This document shows, piece after piece, positions 20,750 to 29,559 of a stretch of DNA of 64,000 nt; position 1 is the stretch's first letter; each line of letters starts with the position of its first letter. The DNA is taken from the NCBI RefSeq assembly GCF_002025205.1, contig NZ_CP019947.1, positions 3,944,001 to 4,008,000 on the forward strand. Reading direction: 5' to 3'. The notes under the pieces were generated by a model that did not search any database, was not told the origin of the DNA, and saw only the letters and a program-made list of their open reading frames with translations. The DNA comes from Pseudomonas sp. CC6-YY-74. Lineage in GTDB: Bacteria; Pseudomonadota; Gammaproteobacteria; Pseudomonadales; Pseudomonadaceae. Made by a program: the position numbers and the translations under genes.

Positions 20750-21103
20750 CTACCGCGCCATCCACACGCCCTTGCTCTGCCGTTCGCAGAAGGGCTTGAG
20801 GTAGGCGGCGTCGCTGGCCACGCCGTAATAGTGAATGTCCTGCTGGTAGGGCATGCCGCCCACCTGAGCATTGCGACAGACGCCGTAGGCGCCGATCGGG
20901 CATTGCTCGACGAAGGCGACTTCGACCTTCTGGCCTTTCAATTGCGGTTGGCAGAAACCGCTGCGAAACAGGTTCGGTGGAATGCTGCGATTCTGCTGGC
21001 AGACCTTAATGTCCAGGCGCTCGGCCTGACTGTGAATCACGCAGGCTTCGCCCCAGGCCAGACCGGATAGGGCGAGCATGCCCAGTAGCAGAACAACACG
21101 CAT
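20750..21103 (-). CDS. Small exported Cys-rich protein
   Basis: 117 residues with a signal peptide (MRVVLLLGMLALSGLAWG, then EACV). The mature part has six Cys (about residues 21, 35, 51, 68, 77, 106), probably three disulfides, so it is likely periplasmic. No known domain is visible to me. It is antisense in a cluster of zinc-response genes, convergent with DUF1826 and divergent from the second COG0523 gene. Function unknown. Confidence 0.72.
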   Translation of the reverse strand: MRVVLLLGMLALSGLAWGEACVIHSQAERLDIKVCQQNRSIPPNLFRSGFCQPQLKGQKVEVAFVEQCPIGAYGVCRNAQVGGMPYQQDIHYYGVASDAAYLKPFCERQSKGVWMAR

Positions 21104-21236
21104 CGATTTACCCCCAAAGCGAATATGCTGGCGACTCTACCATGCCGCTTTTTTCACGTCTGCGTGGCGCCGAGCCGGACCGTCGCGCCTCCTCCAGGCC
21201 CTTCCCCTAGCGCTTGCACAACCGCACCATAGGCCC

Positions 21237-22208
21237 ATGCTGAAAAATATTCCTACCCACCTGATCGCCGGCCCCCTGGGCGCTGGCAAGACCAGCCTGA
21301 TCCGCCAACTACTGGCACAGCGTCCGGCCGCTGAGCGTTGGGCGGTGCTGATCAACGAGTTCGGCTTGATCGGCCTGGACGCGGCCCTGCTCAGCAGCGA
21401 CGCCGACGGCATCGTCATGGCCGAGGTCGCGGGCGGCTGCCTGTGCTGCGTCAACGGCGTGCCCTTCCAGATCGGCCTGAGCCGACTGTTGCGCAAGGCC
21501 AGGCCGGATCGCCTGCTGATCGAGCCGTCCGGCCTGGGCCATCCGCTAGAGTTGTTGCGCCAATTGCGCGAGCCGCCCTGGGAGGGCGTGCTGGCCGTGC
21601 AACCGACGGTACTGGTGCTGGACGCCGCCGCCCTGGCCGCCGGCGCAGGCTTGCCCGATAGCCAGCAGGCCAGCTTGAGCAGTGCCGGCTTGCTACTGCT
21701 GAACAAGGCCGAGCAGCTGGACGATGCGGCGAAGGGGCGGATTCAGGCGCAACTGCCAGCGCGGCCACTATTGTGGACGACTCAGGCGGCCTTGCCCCTG
21801 GCGCAACTACCCGGTTTCGCCGCCCAGGCCGAAGCAGGTACGGGTCTGGACGACCTGCCCCGCAGCGCCGCCGCAGCCGCAGCCCTGCCGCAGATCTGGC
21901 GCACGCCGGCCGAGCCGATCTGCCAGGTTCAGGCGCAACCTGAAGGCTGGAGCATCGGCTGGCGCTGGCATCCCAGCCAGCGTTTCGAACTGATGCAGGT
22001 GCAGCACTGGCTCTCCAGCTTGGCCTGGCGCCGCGCCAAACTGGTGCTGCAGACCAACGCCGGCTGGCTCTCGGCCAATGCTCTGGAGGGCCAGTCCTTG
22101 CACTGGCAAACCAGCGAATGGCGCAAGGACTCGCGCCTGGAACTGATTTTTGGCGAGGCGCAGGAGATCGAGGCGCTGCGTCAGGGCATGGTGGCCTGCC
22201 GGCTTTGA
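21237..22208 (+). CDS. Second COG0523 family GTPase
   Basis: 323 residues. Walker A is GPLGAGKTS (12-20), the metal motif is G67-C-L-C-C71, switch-like LINEFGLIGLD, NKxD is LNKAEQ, and a short CobW C-domain follows. Only distantly like the first COG0523 protein at 18838-20046, so they are not a recent duplication. Comparable to PA5532. An open frame begins 159 bases earlier but overlaps the antisense gene and lacks homology; the ATG at 21237 fits the family N-terminus (THLIAGPLGAGKT). Confidence 0.87.
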   Translation: MLKNIPTHLIAGPLGAGKTSLIRQLLAQRPAAERWAVLINEFGLIGLDAALLSSDADGIVMAEVAGGCLCCVNGVPFQIGLSRLLRKARPDRLLIEPSGLGHPLELLRQLREPPWEGVLAVQPTVLVLDAAALAAGAGLPDSQQASLSSAGLLLLNKAEQLDDAAKGRIQAQLPARPLLWTTQAALPLAQLPGFAAQAEAGTGLDDLPRSAAAAAALPQIWRTPAEPICQVQAQPEGWSIGWRWHPSQRFELMQVQHWLSSLAWRRAKLVLQTNAGWLSANALEGQSLHWQTSEWRKDSRLELIFGEAQEIEALRQGMVACRL

Positions 22209-22216
22209 GCCGGGAG

Positions 22217-23077
22217 TCAGGGGTGCGCGTTGAACCAAGCGAGCACCTTGCCCGGCGAGGCGTCGAACCATTCGTGGTTACCCAAGGGCTCGGTATAGCG
22301 GCCGGTGGGGATGCCCTGGTAGAGCAAGCGGTCGTAGTACATATCCATGCTCCACCAGGGCACTACTGCGTCGACGAAACCATGGATGAAATAGGTCGGC
22401 GGATGATCAGCTGGCAAGGTATCCGGCACTGTGCAGAGAGGCCCGCTACAGGTGGCGTAAGAGCCGGAATGCACCACCAGGGCCTTGAACTGGCCGGGGA
22501 AGGACACCGCCATGCGACTGGTGTTGTAGCCGCCGCTGGAGATCCCGGTGGCGTATTTGCGTTGGCCGCTCAGCGGGCCAAAGTGACCGTCATCAATGGC
22601 CTGAAACAGGTTGCTCAGGAAGCTGAAGTCCGTGCCGGCTTCATAAAGCGCTCCCGACAGGCCGGGAATATTGGTCTGCCAGAATAGGTCGGCCGGTGCG
22701 CTGGGCGCGATCACCGCATAGCCGTGGTCCAGCAGGGTCTTGATGGTTTTTCCCTCGTTGTAGAGCTTGCCCAGCCACTGATTGCTGTAATAGACGAAAT
22801 CGTCCAGCGCGAAGAACGAGCCCTGATAGAACAGTACCACCGGCCAGCCGCCAGCAGGCGGGGTGCCAGCCGGGGTCTGATAGATCACCTTGCGCAGGCT
22901 CAGGGGGCCTGCGGCAATCCAGGTCGACTGGTGGCTGCAGCTGATCTTGCCGGGCAGCAGCAGGCTTTTCTTGCGTTCGCTGCAGGGCGAGTCGGCCCAG
23001 CTCGGGGTGGCGAAGCAGCACGCCAGCAGGGCGATCAGGCCCAGCCAGCGGACACTCGGTTTAGCCGTGATATGCAT
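22217..23077 (-). CDS. phaZ: Extracellular medium-chain-length PHA depolymerase
   Basis: Secreted serine hydrolase of 286 residues that degrades medium-chain polyhydroxyalkanoates outside the cell. Signal peptide at 1-28 (ending SWADS). Lipase-like box G-I-S180-S-G, Asp in HGFVD236 and His in NH268EW. These sit exactly 8 residues beyond the catalytic triad I recall for the P. fluorescens GK13 enzyme (S172, D228, H260; 278 residues), as expected if the extra 8 residues are N-terminal. No separate substrate-binding domain. Convergent with the COG0523 gene, 8 bases away. Confidence 0.85.
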   Translation of the reverse strand: MHITAKPSVRWLGLIALLACCFATPSWADSPCSERKKSLLLPGKISCSHQSTWIAAGPLSLRKVIYQTPAGTPPAGGWPVVLFYQGSFFALDDFVYYSNQWLGKLYNEGKTIKTLLDHGYAVIAPSAPADLFWQTNIPGLSGALYEAGTDFSFLSNLFQAIDDGHFGPLSGQRKYATGISSGGYNTSRMAVSFPGQFKALVVHSGSYATCSGPLCTVPDTLPADHPPTYFIHGFVDAVVPWWSMDMYYDRLLYQGIPTGRYTEPLGNHEWFDASPGKVLAWFNAHP

Positions 23078-23295
23078 GATGGCTCTCCACTTTCTTATTG
23101 GTTTTTAAGGGATTGTCTTCGTGAAAAAGCAGGTTAATTCCCTACTGTCACGGACTAAATAGAAACCTGAATTCCGATTCCGTCAAGTAACCGAGCCCCG
23201 CAACCTGGGCGCTACAGCGCCGCAGACTCTCTAGCGCCGGCCATCGCCGCAAGAAAAAAACGTACGGGCTTGCCAAAAGGCAATCGGGCCACTAC

Positions 23296-23327
23296 TTTAT
23301 CGGAACCGATGTTCCGGTTCCGATAAA
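23296..23327. promoter_or_regulatory. 13-bp inverted repeat, candidate operator
   Basis: Perfect arms TTTATCGGAACCG and CGGTTCCGATAAA with a 6-base spacer, 22 bases before the DUF1302 start. A TetR-type regulator is encoded at the other end of this operon and is a candidate binder. Confidence 0.6.
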
Positions 23328-23349
23328 AACGATACAACAGGAGATCGTC

Positions 23350-25092
23350 GTGGAAGCACAGAGATCAGCATGGACTGCGGGTTGCTTGGCATTGCTGGCG
23401 GTTAGCCAGGCACATGCTTTTCAGGGGCGCTCAGGGGATTGGGCACTGTCTTTGGATACCACCCTGTCCTACGGGGTGAACTACCGCATGGAAAACCAAG
23501 ATCGTCGGCTGATTGCCCGCGCCAATGGCGGCAAAGGCGATAACAGCGCGCTGATCAACTCCGACGACGGCAACCTCAATTTCAAGAAGGGCGAGCTGTT
23601 CTCCGAGGTGGCCAAGGTGGTCACCGAAATGGACCTGAACGTTCAGGATGACTACGGCATCTTTCTGCGCGCTCGTGGTTTCTACGACTTCGAACTGAAG
23701 GACGACGACCGTCGGCACCGCGAGATCAGTTCCAAGGGGCTGGACGATGCCGGTTCCAGTATCGACCTGCTGGATGCCTTCGTTTATGGCAGCTGGACGG
23801 TGGCCGACCGTGCACTGAACGCTCGCCTTGGGCGGCAAGTAATTAACTGGGGTGAGGGGCTGTTCTACCAGAACGGCATCGGCGCGACCAACCCGGTGGA
23901 CCTCAACGCCCTGCGCGCTCCAGGCTCCGAACTGAAAGAAGCCTACCTGCCGACCCTGATGGGCTATGCCTCGTTCGAGCTGAGCGACGACCTGTCCATC
24001 GAAGGCTACTGGCAGCCTGGCAGTGCCTGGGAAGAAACCAAGATCGACCCCTGCGGCACGTACTTTTCCACCCTGGATGCGCTGGGAGGCGGCTGCGATT
24101 ACTTGATGCTGCCGCCTTTGCAGGAGCAGCTGACCCAGGCACTCGTGCCAGGCGGTCTGGCCTTCGATACGCCGGAACAAGCCCTGGCCTACGCCAACAG
24201 CTTGCCTGCTATTCCGGCCTTGGCATTGGTCAAGGGTTTGCTGCCGACCACCTATATCCCACGCGGCAAGGATGTCAAAGCCGATGATGCGGCACAGTTC
24301 GGCGTGGCCCTGCGCTGGATGGTGCCGGAGTTGAACGACAGCGAGCTGGGCTTCTACTACCTGCGCTACAACATGAACGTGCCGATGATCGGCCTGACCG
24401 TGGCGCAGACCATGATGGGCCTGCCGCTGGCCAATACCGCCAACTACTACGCCGAGTACCTGGAGAAGCGCCACCTCTACGGGCTCAGCTTCAACACCAG
24501 TATCGGTGGCGACAACTGGCTGAATGGCTTATCCCTGGCCGGTGAATTGAGCTATCGGCCCAATGCGCCTATTGCCCTGGGGCTGGGTGAGTACCTGCCG
24601 ACTGCGCTATTCGGTACCAACCAGGGAGTACCGGCCGGTACGCGCCTCGATGGCTTTAACGAGAAGGCCATGTGGCAGGCCTCGCTGGTGGGTATCTACA
24701 GCTTTAACAACCTGCTCGGGTCCAACGCCGCCACGCTATTCACTGAGGTGGTGGGCAGCCGGGTGCAGGGCCTTGAGTCGGATATCGACTATTACGGCGC
24801 CACCTCCAGCGCCTGGGGCGCGCAGAGCAGCCTGTCGCTGACCTACAGCAACGTGTTCAACGTGGTCAATCTGGTGCCCAGCGTCAGCTACCAATACGGC
24901 ATCAATGGCGTGGCGCCGCAGTTGACCAATGGCCTGCTGGAGGAGCGCAAGAGCTACTCGGTTGGCCTCGATGCGATCTATCAGGAGTCCCTGAGCCTCG
25001 GCGTCAAATATGTCGGCTACAGCGCCGGCGGTCTGGCCAACAAGAGCAGCGACCGCGACTACCTCGGCTTCAACATCAAATACAGTTTCTAG
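23350..25092 (+). CDS. DUF1302 outer-membrane protein
   Basis: 580 residues starting at GTG, 6 bases after AGGAGA. Signal peptide ends at QAHA. The mature protein begins FQGRSGDWALSLDTTLSYGVNYRME and has alternating beta-strand pattern with the LGRQVINWGEGLFYQNGIGATNPVD segment characteristic of DUF1302; it ends in FNIKYSF, a terminal aromatic as in outer-membrane barrels. DUF1302 proteins pair with DUF1329 proteins in clusters for hydrophobic substrates such as esters, steroids or alkane products. 12 bases from the DUF1329 gene. Confidence 0.9.
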   Translation: MEAQRSAWTAGCLALLAVSQAHAFQGRSGDWALSLDTTLSYGVNYRMENQDRRLIARANGGKGDNSALINSDDGNLNFKKGELFSEVAKVVTEMDLNVQDDYGIFLRARGFYDFELKDDDRRHREISSKGLDDAGSSIDLLDAFVYGSWTVADRALNARLGRQVINWGEGLFYQNGIGATNPVDLNALRAPGSELKEAYLPTLMGYASFELSDDLSIEGYWQPGSAWEETKIDPCGTYFSTLDALGGGCDYLMLPPLQEQLTQALVPGGLAFDTPEQALAYANSLPAIPALALVKGLLPTTYIPRGKDVKADDAAQFGVALRWMVPELNDSELGFYYLRYNMNVPMIGLTVAQTMMGLPLANTANYYAEYLEKRHLYGLSFNTSIGGDNWLNGLSLAGELSYRPNAPIALGLGEYLPTALFGTNQGVPAGTRLDGFNEKAMWQASLVGIYSFNNLLGSNAATLFTEVVGSRVQGLESDIDYYGATSSAWGAQSSLSLTYSNVFNVVNLVPSVSYQYGINGVAPQLTNGLLEERKSYSVGLDAIYQESLSLGVKYVGYSAGGLANKSSDRDYLGFNIKYSF

Positions 25093-25104
25093 GAAGGGAA
25101 GATC

Positions 25105-26466
25105 ATGACGACTTCAGGATTCTTACGGGCCGGCCTGTTCGGTTCCCTGCTGCTGACCGGCGGCCTGGCTCAGGCTCAGGTGAATGCCACGCCGGCCGCG
25201 CGCCTCGGCCATGAGCTGACCCCGCTGGGCGGCGAAATGGCTGGCAATGCCGCCGGGAGCATTCCGCCCTGGACGGGCGGCCTGGCCCGCGATGCCAGCG
25301 CCTTCGATCCGGCTCAGGGCTATCGCGACCCCTATGCCGCCGACCAGCCGCTGTTCAGCATCACCGCGGCGAATGCCGAGCAGTACCGCGAGCACCTCAG
25401 TCCAGGACAGCTGGCCATGCTCACCCGCTTCAGCGCCAGCTGGAAGCTCAACGTCTACCCGACCCGACGTTCGGCCTCCTACCCGGACAAGGTGTATGCC
25501 GCGGCCAAGCACAACGCCACCTCGGCCAAGCTAATCGACAACGGCAACGGTATCGCCGACTTCAAGCTGGCCACGCCCTTTCCGCTGCCACAGTCGGGCC
25601 TCGAGGTGTTGTGGAATCACCTGGTGCGCTACCGCGGCGACAGCGTCAAGCGCTACTACGCCCAAGCCGTGCCGCATGCCAGCGGCGACTATTTCATGAC
25701 CAAGATCGAGGATCTGTTCCTGTTCAACCAGGCCGCTGGCGACGACAGCCAGAGTAACGGCAACATCCTCTTCTACTTCCGCCAGTCGGTGCTGGCCCCG
25801 GCGCGCCTGGCCGGCACCGAGCTGCTGGTGCATGAGACCGTTAACCAGGTCAAGGAACCGCGCCTGGCCTGGCTCTACGCCTCCGGCCAGCGTCGCGTGC
25901 GGCGTGCGCCGAACGTGGCCTACGACTCGCCCGGCACCTCGTCCGATGGCATGCGCACCACTGACAATTTCGACATGTTCTCCGGCGCGCCGGACAAGTA
26001 CGACTGGCAACTGGTGGGCAAGCAGGAACTCTATGTGCCGTACAACAGCTATCGCCTGGCGGCCAAGAGCAACAAGTACAGCGACATCGTCAAACGCGGG
26101 CATATCAACCCCGATCTGCTGCGTTACGAGCTGCACCGGGTCTGGCATGTGCGCGCTACGCTGAAGGCGGGGATGCGCCACCAGTACAAGCAGCGCGACA
26201 TGTATTTCGATGAAGACAGCTACCAGATTCTGGTGGTCGATCATTACGACAACCGAGACACCCTGTGGCGGGTGGGCGAGTCCTACACGATTAACTTGTA
26301 TGACCAGCCATTGATCTGGACTAAAGGCGATGCGGTATATGACTTGATTGGTGGCCGTTATGTCATCGGCGTATTGTCCAATGAAGAGCCAGCCAATCAG
26401 TTTGATATTGCCTTGAAACCGTCGGACTTTACCCCAGCGCAATTACGCCGGGACAGCCGGCGTTAA
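25105..26466 (+). CDS. DUF1329 protein (outer-membrane lipid carrier-like)
   Basis: 453 residues, signal peptide to about residue 25 (GGLAQAQ). Conserved DUF1329 start LGHELTPLGGEMAGNAAGSIPPWTGGL, with later GDYFMTKIEDLFLFNQ and RRAPNVAYDSPGTSSDGMRTTDNFDMFSGAPDKYDWQLVGKQELYVPYN. The fold is related to LolA/LolB-type lipid carriers. Operonic with DUF1302; probably a periplasmic partner of it. The stop overlaps the convergent TetR gene by 4 bases (26463-26466). Confidence 0.9.
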   Translation: MTTSGFLRAGLFGSLLLTGGLAQAQVNATPAARLGHELTPLGGEMAGNAAGSIPPWTGGLARDASAFDPAQGYRDPYAADQPLFSITAANAEQYREHLSPGQLAMLTRFSASWKLNVYPTRRSASYPDKVYAAAKHNATSAKLIDNGNGIADFKLATPFPLPQSGLEVLWNHLVRYRGDSVKRYYAQAVPHASGDYFMTKIEDLFLFNQAAGDDSQSNGNILFYFRQSVLAPARLAGTELLVHETVNQVKEPRLAWLYASGQRRVRRAPNVAYDSPGTSSDGMRTTDNFDMFSGAPDKYDWQLVGKQELYVPYNSYRLAAKSNKYSDIVKRGHINPDLLRYELHRVWHVRATLKAGMRHQYKQRDMYFDEDSYQILVVDHYDNRDTLWRVGESYTINLYDQPLIWTKGDAVYDLIGGRYVIGVLSNEEPANQFDIALKPSDFTPAQLRRDSRR

Positions 26467-27083
26467 TGTTTGGCAACTTCCAGATAATTGCAGATCAGCT
26501 TGGAAAGTTCTCCGGGAATAACTTCCCGGGGAGTTTCGCCCAGTGTGCCGACCATGGTCAGGTAATTCATGCTGGCCAGCAGCATATGCGCAGAAAGATC
26601 GGCGGCTTGTTGCGGTTGCGGGTGGCCCAGTTCGCCTTGGCGGGCCAGGACGATGCGGCAGAAGGTCTCCCCGATGTAAGCATTGAGCTGGTGGAAACGC
26701 TGGCGAAATTGCAGATCGGCCGAGCTGCGGCGAACCAGGGCGCGGAGCAATCCCTCGTGACCGCCGAACAACTCGACCATGCCGCGGATAAAGGCTTCGA
26801 TCTGCTCGACCAGCGACAGTTTGCTGTGGCTGAGGTCCTCGACCAGGGCATCGATGGCGTTGCGGGTCTGTTCGACGAAGCGCTCATGCACGGCGTAGAG
26901 CAGCACGTCCTTGTCACCCAGCAGGCGATAGAAGGTGCCCACGGAGGATTTGGCCAGCTGGGCAATCTGGGAAATGCCGGTGTCTTCGAAACGGTTGTCT
27001 GCCAGCAGTTCGGCAGCCACGTTGAGAAAGCGTTCCAAGGCTTTTTTACTGCGGGCCTGAGTCGGGCTGGAAATGCTGTACAT
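26463..27083 (-). CDS. TetR/AcrR family regulator
   Basis: 206 residues. N-terminal HTH at about 15-60: ERFLNVAAELLADNRFEDTGISQIAQLAKSSVGTFYRLLGDKDVLLYAV, followed by a helical ligand domain with LSKLICNYL at the end. It is convergent with DUF1329 (4-base overlap) and divergent from an alpha/beta hydrolase gene at 27265. It may control these genes; the 23296-23327 inverted repeat is a possible target, but that is inference. Confidence 0.9.
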   Translation of the reverse strand: MYSISSPTQARSKKALERFLNVAAELLADNRFEDTGISQIAQLAKSSVGTFYRLLGDKDVLLYAVHERFVEQTRNAIDALVEDLSHSKLSLVEQIEAFIRGMVELFGGHEGLLRALVRRSSADLQFRQRFHQLNAYIGETFCRIVLARQGELGHPQPQQAADLSAHMLLASMNYLTMVGTLGETPREVIPGELSKLICNYLEVAKH

Positions 27084-27264
27084 GGGGAGAGTTCTCTATA
27101 AGAAGCCAGTCGATTCTAGGTTTTTCGCCGCGACAAGGCAAACGCTGACTTAATAACTAAGTGGGCAAATTCGATATCTTTCATAGTTGTTTCCTGATAA
27201 CCGAAGCGGCCCAGGAGGGCAGGAGTAGTAGTGCTTCAAAGTTATTATTAAAGAGGTGTTATCC

Positions 27265-28047
27265 GTGCACTATATTCAACTGAAGAGTGGCCGTTGCGCG
27301 TACATCCGCCAGGGACAGGGCATGCCGGTATTGCTGCTGCATGGTTTGGGTTCATTCTGGCAGGATTGGCAGCCGCAGATTGACGCATTGTCACGCTTTT
27401 CCGAAGTCTTTGCCCTCGACCTACGTGGGCATGGTGCCAGTGAACCCCTGCGCGCACCCGTCAGTGTGGCCGAGCTGGCTGAAGACGTGGCCGAGTTTAT
27501 CCGTGCTCAGCGCATTCAGGGTTGCGTGCTGGTGGGCATCTCTATGGGGGGCATGGTCGGCTTCCAGTTGCTTGCACAGCAGCCCGAGCTGGTCGGGCGG
27601 CTGGTGGCGATCAACAGTGCGCCGAGCTTCCCGCTGGATTCCTGGGCCCTGCGCGGCAAAGTGCTGCTGCGCCTGACGCTGATCCGCCTGCTCGGCTTGA
27701 AGGCCATGGGCCGCCTGCTGGCACGCAAGCTGTTTCCCCATGCCGAGCAGGGCGAACTGCGTCGGCGAACTGCCATGCGCATCGGTGCCAATGACCGGAT
27801 GTCCTACCTGCATGCCATACGCGCGATTCTCGGCTGGTCGGCGCTGCCGGCGGTGAATGGCGTCGACACGCCGATGTTGATCGTGGCGGGTGATCGCGAC
27901 TACACCCCATTGGCCTATAAGCAGGCCTATGTGGCGCAATTGCGTAATGCAGAACTGGAGGTGGTGGCCGACTCGGGGCATGCCACGCCCTTGGATCAGC
28001 CCGAGCGTCTGAATGCCTTGCTGGAGCGTTTTATCCGAGCCAAGTAG
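27265..28047 (+). CDS. Alpha/beta hydrolase
   Basis: 260 residues from the GTG that lies 8 bases after AGAGG; an earlier in-frame GTG (27256) overlaps that Shine-Dalgarno and is less likely. HG motif LLLHGLGSFWQDW, nucleophile elbow GIS93MGG, acid region GDRDYTPL and catalytic H239 (DSGHATPLDQPE). Similar to 3-oxoadipate enol-lactonase and lipid esterases. It is divergent from the TetR regulator and downstream of DUF1302/DUF1329, so may hydrolyse the ester that the system takes up. Confidence 0.85.
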   Translation: MHYIQLKSGRCAYIRQGQGMPVLLLHGLGSFWQDWQPQIDALSRFSEVFALDLRGHGASEPLRAPVSVAELAEDVAEFIRAQRIQGCVLVGISMGGMVGFQLLAQQPELVGRLVAINSAPSFPLDSWALRGKVLLRLTLIRLLGLKAMGRLLARKLFPHAEQGELRRRTAMRIGANDRMSYLHAIRAILGWSALPAVNGVDTPMLIVAGDRDYTPLAYKQAYVAQLRNAELEVVADSGHATPLDQPERLNALLERFIRAK

Positions 28048-28078
28048 TAGTTGTCAAAGAGTTGAACGTGGGTTTTTG

Positions 28079-28100
28079 GGCACCTTATGGTGCCAACTTT
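28079..28100 (+). terminator. Possible terminator after the first hydrolase
   Basis: GGCACC-TTAT-GGTGCC stem followed by AACTTTT, 31 bases after the stop. Short T run, so moderate support. Confidence 0.5.
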
Positions 28101-28169
28101 TCGTCTGGCTCTCGGCGTCAGGGCTGTCCTGGCAGTAAACTGCCCGACCAGTCGATAACGAGTACCTGC

Positions 28170-29051
28170 ATGGATCTTCAACCCTGGTCCCACGCCTGCT
28201 CCGCCGGTTTCACCCTGCGCGGCTGGCATTCGCCGCCTTCGGGCAAGCCGCTGCTGCATTTTCTTCACGGCAACGGCTATTGCGGTCGCGTCTACGAGCC
28301 CCTGCTGGCTGGTCTGGCCGCGGATTTCGATCTCTGGCTGTGCGATGCCCAGGGCCATGGCGACAGCGATCATGGCGGCCGTTTCCATGGCTGGAACCGC
28401 AGCGCCGAGCTGGCGCTGGAGGCGTTCGCCGAGGGCCGCAAGCACTTTGCCGAGGTGCCGTTGTTTGCCGTCGGCCACAGCTTTGGCGGGGTTTTAACCA
28501 GCCTGATGCTGGCCCAACAGCCGCAGCTATTTCAGCGCGCCGTGCTGCTCGATCCGGTGTTGTTCACTCCGGCGATGATCGGGGTGATGGCACTCTCCGA
28601 CGTGGTCGGTCTGAGTTCACGCAACACCATGGCGAGCAAGGCGCGCAAACGCCGCCACGAATGGCCGGATCGCGCGGCGGCACATGCAGCGCTGCATGGC
28701 CGCGGGATGTTCCGCGGCTGGAACGAGACGGCGTTCGAGGCCTATATCGCTAATGCCCTGAGAGACAGTGACGCCGGCGTCGAACTCAAGTGTCGGCCGA
28801 GCCGCGAAGCGGAAATCTTCGGCTCTTTCCCCAAGCGCCTGTGGCCGTCGCTGGCCAAGGTGGTGACGCCGACCCAGGTGCTGTATGGCCAGCGCAGCTA
28901 CCCCTTTGTCGCCAAGTCGGTGGCGCGCTGGTGCGCCAGCAACCCGCACATTCATGCTCAGGTGGTGGCTGGCGGGCACTGCTTTATGCAGGAACAGCCC
29001 GAGGACGCCGCCATTCGAGTGCGCGAGTTCTGCTTGCCGCAATATGCCTGA
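28170..29051 (+). CDS. Alpha/beta hydrolase
   Basis: 293 residues. Oxyanion region HFLHGNGYCGRVYEPL, CDAQGHGDSDHGGRFHGWN, nucleophile GHS104FGG, and C-terminal His in VVAGGHCFMQEQPEDA. The family is broad (epoxide hydrolase/esterase-like). The ATG chosen opens the conserved domain; a frame extends 108 bases upstream through the hairpin and is not supported. Separate from the first hydrolase by a likely terminator. Confidence 0.85.
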   Translation: MDLQPWSHACSAGFTLRGWHSPPSGKPLLHFLHGNGYCGRVYEPLLAGLAADFDLWLCDAQGHGDSDHGGRFHGWNRSAELALEAFAEGRKHFAEVPLFAVGHSFGGVLTSLMLAQQPQLFQRAVLLDPVLFTPAMIGVMALSDVVGLSSRNTMASKARKRRHEWPDRAAAHAALHGRGMFRGWNETAFEAYIANALRDSDAGVELKCRPSREAEIFGSFPKRLWPSLAKVVTPTQVLYGQRSYPFVAKSVARWCASNPHIHAQVVAGGHCFMQEQPEDAAIRVREFCLPQYA

Positions 29052-29074
29052 GGTCAGCTGCGTCTGAGCTCGCC

Positions 29075-29464
29075 TCAGTCCTCGGGCGGCTGATGTTCGC
29101 GCCGCCACGCATTGAGTTCGATGACCTGAGGGCTTTCTGCCGGTGGCGTCCTGAACGGATGGGGCGCCAGTTCGATGCGTCCGACCTGCTGGCCGAACAT
29201 GACAATGCTGCCGACATGACGTTGTTCGCCGGTGACGGTGAACTCGAAGCCATACACCCGCGCCAGACGTTTACGCCCGCGGGCATCGGCCAGCAGGGTG
29301 ATCTTGCGTAGCGCGACGTTGCCGTCGAGCAGTTCGATGTCGGCTTTCGCGCAGTGCTGTTTGACTTGCGCCAGGGCGCGCTCACGCAACCCGTGGGCGT
29401 GCCAGAGCCAGGCGCCGGCGGTGGCCAGCAGCATCAGAACGAAAATATTACCGAGGGTCAGCAT
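29075..29464 (-). CDS. DUF3301 protein
   Basis: 129 residues from MLTLGNIFVLMLLATAGAWLWHAHG, one N-terminal membrane helix (about 2-20). The rest, ERALAQVKQHCAKADIELLDGNVALRKI, RLARVYGFEFTVTGEQRHVGSIVMFGQQVGRIELAPHPF, is the conserved DUF3301 domain. Function unknown. It follows the thioesterase gene by 95 bases on the same strand. Confidence 0.85.
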   Translation of the reverse strand: MLTLGNIFVLMLLATAGAWLWHAHGLRERALAQVKQHCAKADIELLDGNVALRKITLLADARGRKRLARVYGFEFTVTGEQRHVGSIVMFGQQVGRIELAPHPFRTPPAESPQVIELNAWRREHQPPED

Positions 29465-29559
29465 TGCGGGTTCCAGGCGGGCTTGGTCGGAGCGCGGCGT
29501 GTGTCGAGGAGCGTTAGGCCATTCTGCCAGTCCCGCTGCGGGCTGTCTTGCCCGAGCAC

